A stretch of DNA of 64,000 bases from NCBI GenBank assembly GCA_016801885.1, contig JAFBJY010001325.1, positions 119,792 through 183,791 on the forward strand. Direction: 5' to 3'. This document shows positions 1 to 11,505 of this stretch, in pieces. This stretch comes from Toxotes chatareus (Eukaryota > Chordata > Actinopteri > Toxotidae). The notes beneath the pieces are model-generated. The model worked only from the letters and a program-made list of their open reading frames with translations. It did not search any database and was not told the DNA's origin. Position 1 is the stretch's first letter. Every line of letters starts with the position of its first letter. A program made the translations under genes and the position numbers.

Positions 1-2007
1 CTGCACATGATGGGGGCTGGGGCTCTGGCTCTCCTCAGTTTATGTTGGTGGTGCTGCTAACTCTCTCCACAGCAGCACCGTTGATAGTTAGTGGAGTGTG
101 CTATGATGATCTCCTTCGTCTTCTCCACGTTCAGGGAGAGGTTGTTGACACTGCACTGCCACTCACCTGGCCAGGTATGCTCACCTTGTTGATGTGACCT
201 ACCACAGTTGTGTCATCTGCAAACTTGATGAAGAGGTTGGAGCTGTGTGACGGTGTGCAGTCATGGGTCAGCAGGGTGAAGAGGAGGGGGCTCAGCGCGT
301 CCCCACGGGCCCCCGTGTTGTTCAGTGTGATGGTGCTGGAAATGTTGCTGCCGACCAGACTGCCTGTGGACTTCCTGTCAGGAAGTCCAGCAGCCAGTTG
401 CACATCGAGGTGTTGATCCCCAGTTGGTCCAATTTGTGAATAAGTTGCTGAGGGGTGATTGTGTTGAATGCTGAACTGAAGTCTATAAACAGCATTCTGA
501 CATATGAGTTTTTAGTGTCCAGGTGTGTGAGGGCTGAGTGGAGGGCTGTTGAGATCGGTCGAGCGGTTGGACCGATATGCAAACTGAAATGGGTTCAGGG
601 TGAGGGGGGGAGAGATGACTTGATGTCATGCATGACTAACCGTTCCAAGCACTTCATTAGGATGGGAGTGAGTGCAACAGGATGATAGTCAATGAAGCAG
701 GAGGGAGACGGCTTCTTTGGCACAGGAATGATGGTGGAGGCTTTGAGGCACGTGGGGACAACAGCCTGGCTCAGTCATGTGTTAAAGATGTCTGTGAAGA
801 CATCTGTCTGCAGCAAAGTCTCTCAATTCTCCACCAGGGATGTTGTCAGGACCCGGGGTTTTGCGTGCATTGACCCTGCTGAGGGATCTCCTCACGCTGA
901 CCGGGGATAGAGTCAACACCTGGTTGCCAGGAGGGGTGGAGACTTCTTTGCAGGGATGCTGTTGTGTGCCTCAAAGCGAGCCAAGAATTCCTTTGGCAGA
1001 GAGGTGGAGCTGTCGGCGGTCTGCAGTGTGGGCTTGTAGTCCGTGATGGACTGTATCCCCTGCCACAGACTCCGGGTGTCTCTGCTGTCATTGAAGCGCT
1101 GCGCCATCTTCCTGGAATACTGCCTCTTAGCCTCTCTGATGCCACGTGACAGGTTTGCTCTTGTTGTCCTTAGGCCCCCAGCTCTGAAGGCAGCATTCCT
1201 CACCCTCAGGAGCCTGTAGACCTGCACTGTGAGCCATGGCTTCTGGTTGGCCCGAACAGTGATGGTCTTGGTGTCTGTGACATCATCAATGCACTTAGAG
1301 ATGTAGGCAGTGACGGTCTCTGTGTATTCTTGTAGGTCTGTGGAGTTGTTGTAGGTGGCAGCCTGTTTGAATATCTCCCAGTCTGTGGTGGAGAAGCAGT
1401 CTTGCAGTGTCTCTGAGGACCCTTCTGACCACACACGTACCTGCCTGAGAACTGCTTTGGTGACTTTGACCAGTGCTCTGTATGCTGGCATCAAAATAAC
1501 AGTCATGTGGTCAGAGGTGCTGAGGTGGGGAGGGAGTGCTTTGTAGTCTCCTCTCTGGATGGTGAAAACATTGTCCAAGATGTTATTTCCCCGTGTGGGA
1601 AAGTTGATGTGGCTGTGAACTTTGGGAAGCACAGACTTTGGGTCTGCATGCTTGAAATCGCCCGCCAGAACAAGAAAAGCATCCGGGTGGGCTCTGCTGC
1701 TCACTGACCTGCTGGTGCAGTTCATTCAGTGCCTCACTCCTGTTGTTGTTGGAGCTAGGAGGGATGTAAACGGCAACAAGCAATATGGCTGTGAATTCCC
1801 TTGGAAGGTAGAACGGTCTGTAGTATGTCCCGTAGCTCTGAGCAGTAACTCCCCCTGCTGTATGTGCGCCTTGGTGGAGGTGGACATAACGCAGACGCAG
1901 ATTTAACAAGAGCATGTTTGCTGACACCACAAAAACATGAAAACACTGTCTCGTTGGGACGGAGAGCAGCCGCTGCGTGTGTCCGCGCCACCATCTTGAA
2001 TCAGATT
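1..2007 (-). mobile_element. LINE #1, jockey-superfamily (Rex1/L2-like) ORF2 relic, cut by the window edge
   Basis: Minus-strand endonuclease plus reverse transcriptase of a fish non-LTR retrotransposon. The endonuclease C-terminal part reads GDFKHAD, then FPTRGNNILD and TSDHM, in an open stretch at 1725-913, followed by the usual linker (NQKPWLT, RGIREAKRQYSRKM). The RT part reads FIDFSSAFNTI at 582-322, and the catalytic FADD lies at 223-212. The normal GxPQG motif before LSPLLF is altered to GARGD. Successive parts sit in different frames, so the protein is broken by indels. The beginning of the endonuclease is missing, and the RT thumb and 3' tail lie beyond base 1. Family assignment rests on motif order; the clade name is tentative. 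Confidence 0.9.
1986..1998 (-). promoter_or_regulatory. YY1-type CAAGATGG motif at the 5' end of LINE #1
   Basis: On the minus strand the sequence is CAAGATGGTGGCG, close to the known YY1 site AAGATGGCGGC. It lies at the 5' edge of the recognisable LINE. The same octamer opens the two other long LINE copies at 3928 and 11201. Confidence 0.5.
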
Positions 2008-2035
2008 ACCACAAAGGTCTTGTCAAACTACTACG

Positions 2036-2125
2036 ATTGTGCGTCTTAACAGTTGCTAAATCAATTGCTACAGCCATTGATGGTGCAGTAAATCTTTAAT
2101 GGTAAGTGGAACATTTAGAGAAATT
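2036..2125 (-). repeat. Inverted fragment of the array's intron 1
   Basis: Reverse-complemented, this stretch matches the intron-1 sequence of unit E at about 61676-61765, including the core TTAACAGTTGCTAAATCA and the run reading CAGCCATTGATG. It marks an inverted piece of the array at the left end, next to LINE #1. Units B and C lack the last part of this match because their intron 1 switches to another sequence after CTGTAGCACTT. Confidence 0.8.
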
Positions 2126-3090
2126 AGGTTTGGCTAAAGTAAACAAATATGAACTACTTTGTAAGTAACTCTACAGTATGAGTGAAATCAAACTTACGAT
2201 GTCACGTTTTATGAATTATGTTTGCAGTAATAAAAATATTCTCGAAATTGCAAACTAACTTCAACTGAAAAGACATTGTAACACACAGATGCATGTATGG
2301 TGCAGACTTACTCTTTATCATTTTTGGGCGATTTCATTTTGTCACAGGAAATCCTAACAGAGTTTAGTTTAACGGAACTGTGGAAAAAATATTCACTTGA
2401 TTCATATATACTGTCATACTGTCATATTGTATATTTTTATATTTATCCATATGAAAAAGACGAGGCTAATATTTAGCTTTTTCTTACAACTATAGACACC
2501 AGGATTAAACATTTTTAACCATTGCACCCTTAACCTTGAACCCACATACATGTGGACAATGAGTCAGTTTCAATTTAATTGACTGTTGCCGTTGTTTCTT
2601 TTTTAGCTTTTGATCATTGACAGAAATCTGCCTATGTATTGGAAGTGGCTTGCTTGTTTTCTTCTGAAAAGAGGGCTCAGCTATTCAAGCACTACCGCTT
2701 AAAACATGGAAGCTACACCAGAACTACTCCAAATCCATTTTGTTTTATGCAAAGCAAGTGAAGGGTGGGCAGTAATAAGATAATAAGGTACAGTATACTG
2801 CAGGGTCTTAAAAATAGGAACATCATCATCAGTATCAGTTTCAGTACCGTGAGTGAAAAAAAAAAAATGCAATGCACTTATATAGGAGATAAGGATTAAA
2901 TAATAAACATCATTTATTTAATGTCTTGTGTGGTTGAATTTTCAGGTTTTTTATCACTTTTGTTTTTATTGAAAGTTTTTCCTTTATATAAATGTAACAG
3001 ATAAACATACATAATACATAATACATTCATTCTGATTATTTCAATTCTTGAACTGAAATGGTTAGTAGTGTGTTAGTTAGTTAATAGTGG
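2126..3090. other. AT-rich non-coding stretch
   Basis: About 1 kb with no convincing exon, repeat family or long open frame. It contains an A-run near 2858 and otherwise unique-looking AT-rich sequence. Homology to the other units begins near 3090 (GTGGGACTGCTTTGTGG), so the left boundary of unit A falls there. Confidence 0.6.
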
Positions 3091-3213
3091 GACTGCTTTG
3101 TGGACAGTCTACACACTCAGTCTGTCCATAGATACTAGTTTCTGGATTGTTGACCTGTTACAAAGTTCATCTTCCTACAGCACCGTGTTAAAAACATCCT
3201 TATTGTATGTTAG

Positions 3214-3581
3214 GTGCTTGTGTCAGTGGCAGACACGGAGATTGCTCAACAGATAGTGAAAGTCCAGTCCTTCATCCCCACCAAGATTAAAGACTGTGAG
3301 CTGAAGATAATCCATGTCAAACAGCGTATTGGCCTCAGCACACCGGTAAGGCCTCTCATCATTCACCCACATCCTTTACAGGACACTCATCATCTTTTGT
3401 CTCCTCCTCTGCTCTAATCTTCTATATTAAATATCTTCCTTTTGTGCTTCTTTCATCTTGTGCTTAGTGCAGCATTTCTAGTTGTTAGTGAACCTTGAGC
3501 AGTAACTGCTGATTAACACTAAAAAACCTCTTTACACAGGTGGCTCTCTACAATCTGCTGATGGGATCAGTGGAGCCATTA
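3214..3581 (+). pseudogene. Unit A exons 7-8: second half of RRM2
   Basis: Exon 3214-3345 (44 codons) begins VLVSVADTEIAQQIVKV and ends IGLSTP before GTAAGG. Exon 3540-3581 encodes VALYNLLMGSVEPL between an AG acceptor and GTGAGT. Both are open and in phase 0. They supply the later strands and helix 2 of RRM2. The first half of RRM2 (exon 6 of the other units) is absent because unit A's homology starts downstream of it. Confidence 0.8.
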
Positions 3582-4179
3582 GTGAGTATTTCTACCATTA
3601 GATATTTCTATGCACTTCATCTTATTTATTGCTTGATGTAACAGGGACAGTGCACGTTAATAAACTTTGCTGGAAATACACCAGGGACAAGTGTAGATGA
3701 TCCAAATGTACATTTACACTAAGCTCTTTAAAGTAATAAACCTAAATCAGGCTGAAGGGTCTTACTGTCAGACTGCAGCAGTAAGTGTTCAGTTGTCCCT
3801 GTCCTACATTGTAGATGTAGATAAACAGGGACAGTCCTGTAAAACGTGACGTCTGCTGGAACTTTACAACTAGTTTTTGTTGGAAAGTACATTAAAGTAA
3901 GGAAACAGTATTTTCATGAGTAAAAACCAAGATGGCGGTGCACAGTGGTGCAGTGGCTTCTCGAGCTCCCGGTGTGGTGACGGGGTCTTGAGTGGTTTGT
4001 TGCAAACTTGTTTATGCTTTACCTATCTATACTTTGTTTCACTGTGTGCACTGAAATATGGGGATTTACGGGGATTTCCGCAGGGTGTTTACCTGATAGA
4101 CACCAGCTGTTTTGTGTATCACTCCCTGCCAGGACAGACGCCTGCTGTTTGTGTATCACTCTTTGTCTAGCACTGCTGA

Positions 4180-4860
4180 ACCTTGAAGGAGCTATTATTA
4201 AAGCTTGTAGGAGTAAAGCTGAGATAAGATTGGCTTGGACAGTTTTTAAAAAATAAATAATGAAACTCCCTGACACCATTAGAAAACAAGATATGACCAG
4301 GGCATAGTTAACAGGTGGTGCCTATCTCATGCGAGGTAGAAATGACACCTTTAAAAATCAGCCCTGGAAAGTACTTGAAAAGACAAGAGTTGATGTGATA
4401 ACTGCTGACACCAATAAAAACTGGCTGACCTTAATCAATAAAATGGGATGGGACATGCCCAAACATGCCTAAACACGCCCAGACATGTCCTTCAGAACAG
4501 GTGCAGCCCACCGTATAAAATGTGATATACATTTGGTGAAATTCAGTTGTTCCTGCAGGACTGCTCATGCTTCTGACCTCTGTGCTGGAGGAATAAAGCA
4601 TCCTGGACTCAACTTCTCTGATATCCAGCCTCTGATTGACTCTGCATTTACTCTGACCAAGATCTGAAAACTTAGAATTGTTACTGAAGACTAAAAGACT
4701 GCAAGAAGAAGGTGTGGGGCCTCAGCTGGACCTGAACTCTGCTTCAACTGGCCCTTGACGGGGTTCACCCATCCAGCCTGAACGAGCCACAGCACAGGGA
4801 TTAAGCCTTCCAACTTCGAGGAGCTTTTTTTTCCAGTTTCGAGGAGCTAAGGTACATCTC
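4180..4860 (+). mobile_element. Possible LTR nested in LINE #2
   Basis: This block separates the 5' start of LINE #2 from its endonuclease. It has a TATA-like CGTATAAAAT near 4513 and a poly(A) signal GGAATAAAGC near 4590, spaced as in an LTR with U3-R-U5 order. A CT-rich segment follows. I could not fix TG..CA ends or a target duplication, and no coding region accompanies it. A solo LTR is the best guess; a promoter-bearing retrocopy is possible. Confidence 0.3.
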
Positions 4861-5856
4861 TACCGAACTTATGGTTTTACGTGGTTGCGGGAGACTTTAA
4901 CCACGTGAAACTGACGGACACTTTGCCCAGATTTTACCAGCATGTCACCATCCCCACACGTGGAGACAACATTCTGGACTGTGTGTACACTAACATTCAG
5001 GATGCATACAGAGCTCTTCCTCGCCCTCCTCTTGGCCTCTCTGACCACATCTCCATCCTGCTTGCGCCAGCTTACCGCCCCCTGCTGAGACGGATCAGTC
5101 CAACAAAGAAGACTGTCACTGTGTGGCCCAGTGATGCAGCCTCTGTGCTCCAGGACAGTCAGTGCACAGACTGGCAGGTCTTCAGGGAGGCAGCTACATA
5201 TGAGGGAGAGGTGGACCTAGAGGAATACACCTCATCCGCCCCTCGGCTTCATCTCCAAGTGTGCTGATGACGTCACCACCATAAGGACAGTAACCTGCTT
5301 CTCAAACCAGAAACCCTGGCTGAATGCTGAGATCAGAGCTCTGCTGAAAGCTAGGGATGCTGCGTTCAGGGCAGGTGAGGCATCAGCGCTGAGAGTGGCA
5401 AGGAAAGAACTGACAGCAGGCATCTCGAGGGCCAAAGCCACATATGCTCAGAAAATTCAGGGTCACTTCACCTCCAACGACCCCCAGAGCATGTGGAAGG
5501 GCGTCAAGTGCGTCACAAGCTACAACACCAGGGATGCACAATGCCCACTGGACCCCTCCCTGCCAGATGCACTCAACAGATTCTATGCCCCCTTCGAGGA
5601 TCCTGACTCCCCCCCTCCTGCACCAGACTCACACCACCACCCGGTGACACACCCCTCAGTGTGACCACAGCTGAAGTGAGGAGAACCCTTACAGGAATTA
5701 ACCTAAAGCTGCAGGCCCCGACAGCATCCCAGGGTGGGTACTGAGGGACTGTGCTCATGAGTTGTCTGAGGTGCTGATGGACATTTTTAACACCTCACTG
5801 TCACTGGCATCTGTCCCCACCTGCTTAAAGACTGCCACAATTGTCCCCGTCCCCAA

Positions 5857-7002
5857 GTGCTCCACAATGACTACCGACCCACAGCTCTGACCCTTGTAGT
5901 CATGAAGTGCTTTGAGAAGCTGGTCATGGGCCACATCAAAGACAAAGACATTGGTGTCACTGTGGACCCCCACCAGTACGCCTACAGGAAGAACCGCTCC
6001 ACTGATGACGCCGTCTCATCAGTGGTCCACACAACCCTCAACCACCTGGAGAGCAGGAACTCGTACGTCCGTCTACTCTTCCTGGACTTCTCGTCAGCCT
6101 TCAATACCATCATCCCACAGACCCTGGTACAGAAGCTGTCCCTCCTCGGTCTGAGTCCCACACTGGGGAACTGGGTCCTGGAATTTCTGACCCACAGACC
6201 ACAGACTGTCAGAATCCACAACACCATCTCCTCCTCTATCACCCTCAGCACTGGCTCGCCGCACGGCTGTGTACTGAGCCCTCTCCTGTTCACCCTGCTG
6301 ACATATGACTGCTCGGCGAGAGACCGCAGCTGTCATATAGTGAATTTCGCGGACGATACAGCAGTAGTAGGACGCATCACGGACAACGATGAGTCAGAGT
6401 ACAGAGAGGAGGTGGAACATCTGGAGCAGTGCTGCAGAAACAGCAACCTCTGCATCAATGTGAAAAAGACCAAGGAGATGGTGGTGGACTTCAGGAGAGA
6501 CAGGCGCCTCTCCCCCCTGCACATCGGAGGAGCAGCTGTGGAGGTGGTCTCCAGCTTCAGGTACCTGAGTGTGCACATCACCGAGGACCTCACCTGGAAC
6601 ACCAACACATCTCATCTGGTCAGGAAGGCCCACCAGCACCTCTACTTTCTCAGGAAGCTGCGGCGAGCTGGACTTGGAAGCTCAGTCCTGAGGAGCTTCT
6701 ATCACTGTGCGGTGGAGAGCGTCCTCTGCACCTGCATCACTGTGTGGCATGGCAGCTGCACTGCTGCTGAGAGGAAGGCTCTGCAGAGGGTGGTAAAGGC
6801 TGCACAGAGGACTGTGGGGAACAGCCTGCCCACCACCTCAGACCTCTACACAGCACAATGCAGAGGGAGGGCCCTCCGCATCATGAAGGACTCCACCCAT
6901 CCTGCACACAGTCTCTTCCAACCCCTCCCTCAGACAGGCAGTCGAGGAGCATCCGGAGCAGGACCACCAGGCTCAGGAACAGCTTCTTCCCTAGAGCTGT
7001 AA
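5857..7002 (+). pseudogene. Reverse transcriptase domain of LINE #2
   Basis: An open frame of 381 codons covers the RT core. In order it shows NDYRPTALT, YRKNRSTDDAV, FLDFSSAFNTI, GSPHGCVLSPLLF and the catalytic NFADDTAVVG (FADD at 6345-6356), then the thumb region ending in MKDSTHPAHSLF. The final 30 residues are frameshifted relative to the family ending. The frame opens at a Met inside the domain because upstream indels cut it off from the endonuclease. It is unlikely to be active. Confidence 0.85.
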
Positions 7003-7032
7003 GGCTGCTGAACTCTAACCCTGCCCTGTAGA

Positions 7033-7406
7033 CAAGACCCTCGTCCTCAACAACATGGTGAGGGCTGTTTGTCTGTTCAGCTGCAGACATGCTAATCCAT
7101 GAGATCCTCAGCCACCCCTGTCCTGAATATTCATGTCCTCACACACAGCTCTGTCCTGGGCTGAAAATCCAAATCACATCTTGCTCTTTATCTGTAAAGA
7201 CATGTAACATGCTGTTGATGTGATGTTGTGCCTCTTCCTGCTTAGGTCATTTGTGAGATGGCGACTGCAGCCATGGCATTCTCTGTTTACAAACGCTTCC
7301 AGACGTTTCTGTGCATCATCCAGAACAACCCCTGTTCTTCTCCCCAAGCCCGAACCCCAAGGCCAACACACAGACAGAAAAGTCATCACACACCTTGAGA
7401 CAAAAG
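7033..7406 (+). pseudogene. Unit A remnant of exon 9 and degraded exon 10 (RRM3)
   Basis: Only AAGACCCTCGTCCTCAACAA and the following CATG (to 7057) remain of exon 9, directly after the LINE stop codon; the normal donor GTGAGG follows. Exon 10 (7246-7406) starts VICEMATAAMAFSVYKRF as in the other units. It has lost one C in the run after CAGAACAA, which shifts the frame, and the shifted reading hits TGA near 7399. RRM3 cannot be made from this unit. Confidence 0.75.
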
Positions 7407-7545
7407 GTCATTGATTGGCAGTGCTTGCTCATTATTCAGTTAGACATATTTCTTATCTACTACTGGCATGATGTCCTGCAGCGTCAGCTCCATGTGCATG
7501 TGTTTGATGTCACACTGTTCAATAGCTCCTTGTGTCTGCTCATAG

Positions 7546-7991
7546 GATGCACCTGCTAACGGCAAAACCAGCCAAACAGCAGCAACTGCAGAGGAGGAGG
7601 AGGCTGTCCATATAGAGAAGTCTCAACCTCCTTTGGAGGAGGTGGAAAAAGATGCTTCTGGGACAGACCAGAAGATGCACAGAGAAGACGGCTGGTGAAG
7701 ACCAAGCTTTGGGGAGAAGACGCCAGCAAAGACATCATCAGAAGCCATGAGCCTAGCGCTGCTGTTTCCCACTCTTCAGCTGCACAAGACGCCAAAGCAG
7801 AAGCAGTCATGGATACAGACATGAGGGAAGCATCTGCTGATAAAACTGTCACAGAGACAGTAGGAGACAATAAAGGAGTCAATCCATCTGAAGCAGGAAC
7901 GGACAAGGCTGCAGGTGCCCAAGAGACAAAGGCATCTGTCTCTAATGGCAGAGCAGCTTCCATGGAGACGGCTATGCCAGAGCTACCTAAG
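7546..7991 (+). pseudogene. Unit A exon 11 (Gln/Glu-rich, low-complexity linker)
   Basis: The exon begins DAPANGKTSQTATAEEEEAV and then VHIEKSQPPLEEVEKDA. A 5-nt deletion after CAGAAGATG, compared with units B and D, shifts the frame into a TGA within a few codons. Beyond that, the old frame can still be followed (SKDIIRSHEPS, AQDAKAEAVMDTDMREA) to ELPK and a GTAATG donor. The segment between RRM3 and the Arg-rich region is expected to be disordered. Confidence 0.7.
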
Positions 7992-7995
7992 GTAA

Positions 7996-9394
7996 TGTAG
8001 CAGGATGAGATGTTTCACCTTGCATCTCCCAGTGCGGATTTTCCGTTTTGTTCACCACAGTTCTCGTTAGCCTATCACCACATGAGGGCACTCTATAAAA
8101 GAGTGCTGTGGCCGTCCTGACCCTCTCTTGCTCCTGGCTCCGAGGCCCACTTCCTGGTCGCCCGCTTCCTTCTGCCTTGTCGTCGTTGGCGCAGACGCCG
8201 GACGGCTGGTCCTCCATCGACGTCTTGCGGCTCGTGGGTCATTCCCAGTGCTGCAAATTAGCCGCAGGTTGCTGCTAGCCTCCACTGTTGCGGAGTGAGT
8301 ACACGCTCGCTTCTCTGTCCTGCAGGGAATTATTTGCCAGCTGCTTTGTCCCACACGGAGCAAGAAATACTGCTGCTTTGTTTTTCTTTGTTTTTCTTTG
8401 TTTTTCTTTGCTTTGCTTTGCTTTGCTTCGCTTTGTTCTGCCTTACCGGGGTGTTCCTGCGCGCTTCTCTGCTGCGGTTCTGCCGGTTGGGCTGCGCGAG
8501 GTGGACAACGCAATCACCCCTACCTACGCTAGTATTGATTGGGCAGTTTCGTTTGTCTTCGGCCTGGACTTTTAAAAATTGAATGAATGCACGGTGGGGT
8601 TGCTCTTCATTTAATGCCCCCATTTCCTTTTGTTGCATTTAGTTAGAGTGAGTTTTGGGTTATTGTTTTGATTATTTTGTTTTCTTTATAGCTTTGTTTC
8701 GATTAGGTTAGGTTATTTGGTTTATTAAATATTCTCTTTAAATAGGCCCTGGGCTGGCCTATTTGTTTTCTTTTATTTTGTTTTTGTTTTCCCGATACTC
8801 AGTTGGATTTTGTTTCTTGACTGTTTGTTTCTTTTCGCTTGTGACAAAAGTTTTATGTTATGTTTAGTTACTGATATTAATTTGTAAGCATTGATTTATT
8901 GTTTTTCTTTTGTTAGTATTTGTATATTGGTCATTTGTTTTCCTGTGTTGGGAGTGACCCCACTAATTTTACTTCCTTGTCCCCTTTTCAGTGGCTGAGA
9001 GCCGAAGGTGGTGGCGGTCGTGGTGCCGGGTGGTGGTTTCCCCCTCTTTCCTGTGTCATGTGCCTCCCCTGGTCCTGGGTTCCTTTGACTACATGTGCGT
9101 GAGTGTGTGTGCGCCTGGGGTGATAATCTTTGTATATTATTAGGGATCCCTCACCCCTCTCCTCGAGCTGGCCCCCTGGTAAGCCTCAGCCCTGATAGGG
9201 TCTCCCCCCTTTCCCCTCACGTCCCCTGTGTGTGAATGATGTTTTATAATGTTTTACACATATTGCAATTATTTTGAAATAAAGTACATTGATTATTGTT
9301 CTGGAACGATGTCTCTGCCCATTGTAAAACGAACCTGGGTGCGTTGCTTGTAGAGTGCCCAACAAGAACCGGCAGCCATCCTAACAACGTAGCA
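7996..9394 (+). mobile_element. LTR-like insertion in unit A intron 11
   Basis: Units B and D have about 115 bp of intron 11 here; unit A has about 1.4 kb of unrelated sequence starting TGTAGCAGG. It contains a TATA-like TCTATAAAAGAG near 8093, a tandem TTTTTCTTTG/CTTTG array at 8382-8432 and GAAATAAAG near 9276. A promoter plus poly(A) signal without an ORF suggests a solo LTR, but I see no 5-bp target duplication and the right edge is uncertain. Confidence 0.35.
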
Positions 9395-9772
9395 GCTTCC
9401 ACCTGTGGCGTGAAGGGGGAAACACAAACAGAGACAGAGCAGGACAAAAAGTCAGCAGAGGGGACAAAAGAGGCGGCCAAGAACCACACAGAGGAGGAGG
9501 TGAAGAAGCAGGAGAGAGGAGAGGAAAGAAAGGGAAGCCAGAAAGGAGGCGAGGGGAGAGAGAGAGGAAGGAGAGGGAGAGGGAGTGGGATGAAAGAGCC
9601 AGGAGGAGAGGGAGAAGAGGGAGGAGGAAAGGAGGGAAAGAGAGAGGAGGAGAGAAAGAGAGCACACGGTGAAGGTTTGTCCGGATCCAGGTGGTCTTGC
9701 CGGTCGGAGGGATACAAGCAGAGCTCCTGGACAGACGCACAGCGTAACAGCTCAATGGCTGAGACCAGAATG
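9395..9772 (+). pseudogene. Unit A exon 12: K/R/E-rich region
   Basis: Open through the exon, with ETQTETEQDKKSAEGTKEAA, then NHTEEEVKKQERGEERKG, an Arg/Gly/Glu-rich stretch and a tail ending SWTDAQRNSSMAETRM before GTGAGG. It joins the next exon (VEDEDHFPF) in phase 0. The first half has no counterpart in units B and D, where exon 12 begins VTQEMGGKEE; unit A may keep ancestral sequence there or may be a chimera. The exact 5' splice boundary is not determined. Confidence 0.55.
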
Positions 9773-9867
9773 GTGAGGAGGGGCTGCTGGGTCAAAACCT
9801 GGACACTTAAATGTCTCCTGTGTGTCCTAACCCACAACCCCGTTTCTTTGTCCTGTCATGAAATCAG

Positions 9868-10789
9868 GTGGAGGACGAGGACCACTTCCCATTCAACATG
9901 AGTGACTTTGTGACATTAGATGAAGTAGGAGATGTTACCGACCTTCTGTGTTCTCCTGCTGTTGTTGCCATGGAAACCACAGACAGGGAGGAGGAGGATG
10001 CTCCACATCTGTCCCTCAGGACACTACAGGGGTACATTTTAGCTTGTGTATATCCCATCAAGCTTTTCTCTACATTTTGATGGGGGTGTCCCAGACTTAA
10101 ATGTCCACAGTCTTATGACGTCAGTCCTTTTCTGGGTTTCTGCTTCTAGGACACACCCATGGAGGTTGCCATAGAAACAGCAGTATCGGATGCCACAGCG
10201 ACTCTGCTCAAGTCTGATCAACAAGTATCAGAGTCTGACCCCGTGAGAGCACCAACAGCTGACTCCTCAGACAGGTCGTCAGGTTTAACACTCGGTCCGG
10301 TCCTCACCGCTGCAGCATCCACCTTACCAGCTCCACAGGCTGAGTCCTCTCTCAGCCAAACACCTGAGACTGGTACAGCCTCACACTGATTTCACTTCTA
10401 CCATCAACACAAGGAAACACAGTCTTTCCTAGATATTTTTCTTTTTTTTTTGGTTTCAAATTATAAATCTGGCCTGAAATCTGTCTTTATTTTTAGAAAT
10501 CACACCACTGCCCACCCTGGACTCCACCCCAGAGGTCCAACACCTGTCCGTGCCTGCCCCTGCAGCATCAGGTAACCCACCTGAAGCTGCCCTGCAGACT
10601 CCTCCTCAAACAGCCCAGCCATAGGAGCAGTGACCGCAGAGAGTGAGGACCATAAGAAAGAGGAGAGTCCTCTCAGTCACAGCCAGGCCAAGGAGGAGGT
10701 GACCATGCTGGTGTTGGACAAAACAGAAGGACAGGAGAAGATGCAGGACCAGAAGGACAAAGAGACGGGAGCTCCTGCTGCAGAGACAG
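9868..10789 (+). pseudogene. Unit A exons 13-15: acidic region with FVTLDEVG
   Basis: Exon 13 (9868-10031) encodes VEDEDHFPFNMSDFVTLDEV and then GDVTDLL; the FVT[LV]DE motif is shared by ZNF638 and RBM20. One base is missing at GATGCTCCACAT relative to units B and D, shifting the frame. Exon 14 (10150-10372) encodes DTPMEVAIETAV and an S/T/A-rich stretch, open. Exon 15 (10497-10789) has lost one C at GAAGCTGCCCTGCAG, a second frameshift. Acceptors and donors are otherwise canonical. Confidence 0.75.
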
Positions 10790-11505
10790 GTACGCTTTGA
10801 TTTTCTTTGAAGTAGAACTGTGAGTGGCAGCAGTTCCTCAGTGGGTAGAGAATCAGGCTTGTCCAAATTGACCTCGTGTTTGAGATGATGGGACGTTGTC
10901 CTTGGGGCAGGTACTTGCCATAAGTCATTGCAGGTGTTTAATAACAGCACCAAGATGAAGACACATGAAGTCCATTTGGAAAATGTTTAATTATTAGCTT
11001 ATCTGCTTTGTTGAGCAAAGCCAGGACCAGGTCTTTTACCCCTGTGTATGTTCCAGATTGGACTTTAAAGCAGTCTGAAAAAGACTGTCTTTAGGGTTTG
11101 GACCTCTGTCTGGTGTGCACATTTAAACACTGGATCCAAGAGCCATTTCAATAATTTATTTGGGAAAGAAACCCAGGCATTATTATCATTATCGATTATG
11201 CAAGATGGCGCCATGGATGGCCGCCCGCGGTGTTTCGGTGCGCATTGTTTTGGATTGTTTTGTTTGTTTACCCTGTGTTTTGCTTTAACACCCGACTCAC
11301 TTTTACCAGAGAAGAGCTCTTAAACATAAGAGAAACAACTCCAGTGGATTTATTTCCCACTTTTCTGGTGCAATCGGCAGGAATATTGGACATTCTGGTC
11401 AAAGGTGCCTCACCTTTGCTCAGGTAGTGAAGCGCCGGAGGAGAGGTAAGCGTGCGGTGCGCCGTGCGCCTCCGCGAGACGCGGGTCCCGCACTGCGCCC
11501 CGGGA

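Larger units (their letters stand above)
3928..7031 (+). mobile_element. LINE #2, jockey-superfamily (Rex1/L2-like), in unit A intron 8/exon 9
   Basis: Starts with CAAGATGGCGG at 3928-3938 and ends at the ORF2 stop TAG (7029-7031). The endonuclease part at 4881-5267 shows GDFNHVKL, TRGDNILD and LSDHI. The linker continues in another frame from 5268 (NQKPWLN). The RT follows at 5857-7002. Several indels break the frame, for example near 5700 and near 6935, where the C-terminus shifts before the expected ending RNSFFPRAVRLLN. There is no 3' UTR or tail: host exon 9 sequence resumes at 7033. About 850 bases between 4000 and 4860 do not look like LINE and may be a nested insertion. Confidence 0.9.

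Noticed and set aside
8288..8638. Overlapping 95-148 codon frames rich in Phe/Leu or Lys around 8330-8510
   Set aside because: They arise from the TTTTTCTTTG/CTTTG tandem tract in the LTR-like block and have no recognisable domain.
9244..9901. Long open frames on the minus strand (Ser/Leu/Pro-rich, up to 197 codons)
   Set aside because: They are the complement of the purine-rich K/R/E exon 12 of unit A; composition explains the openness.
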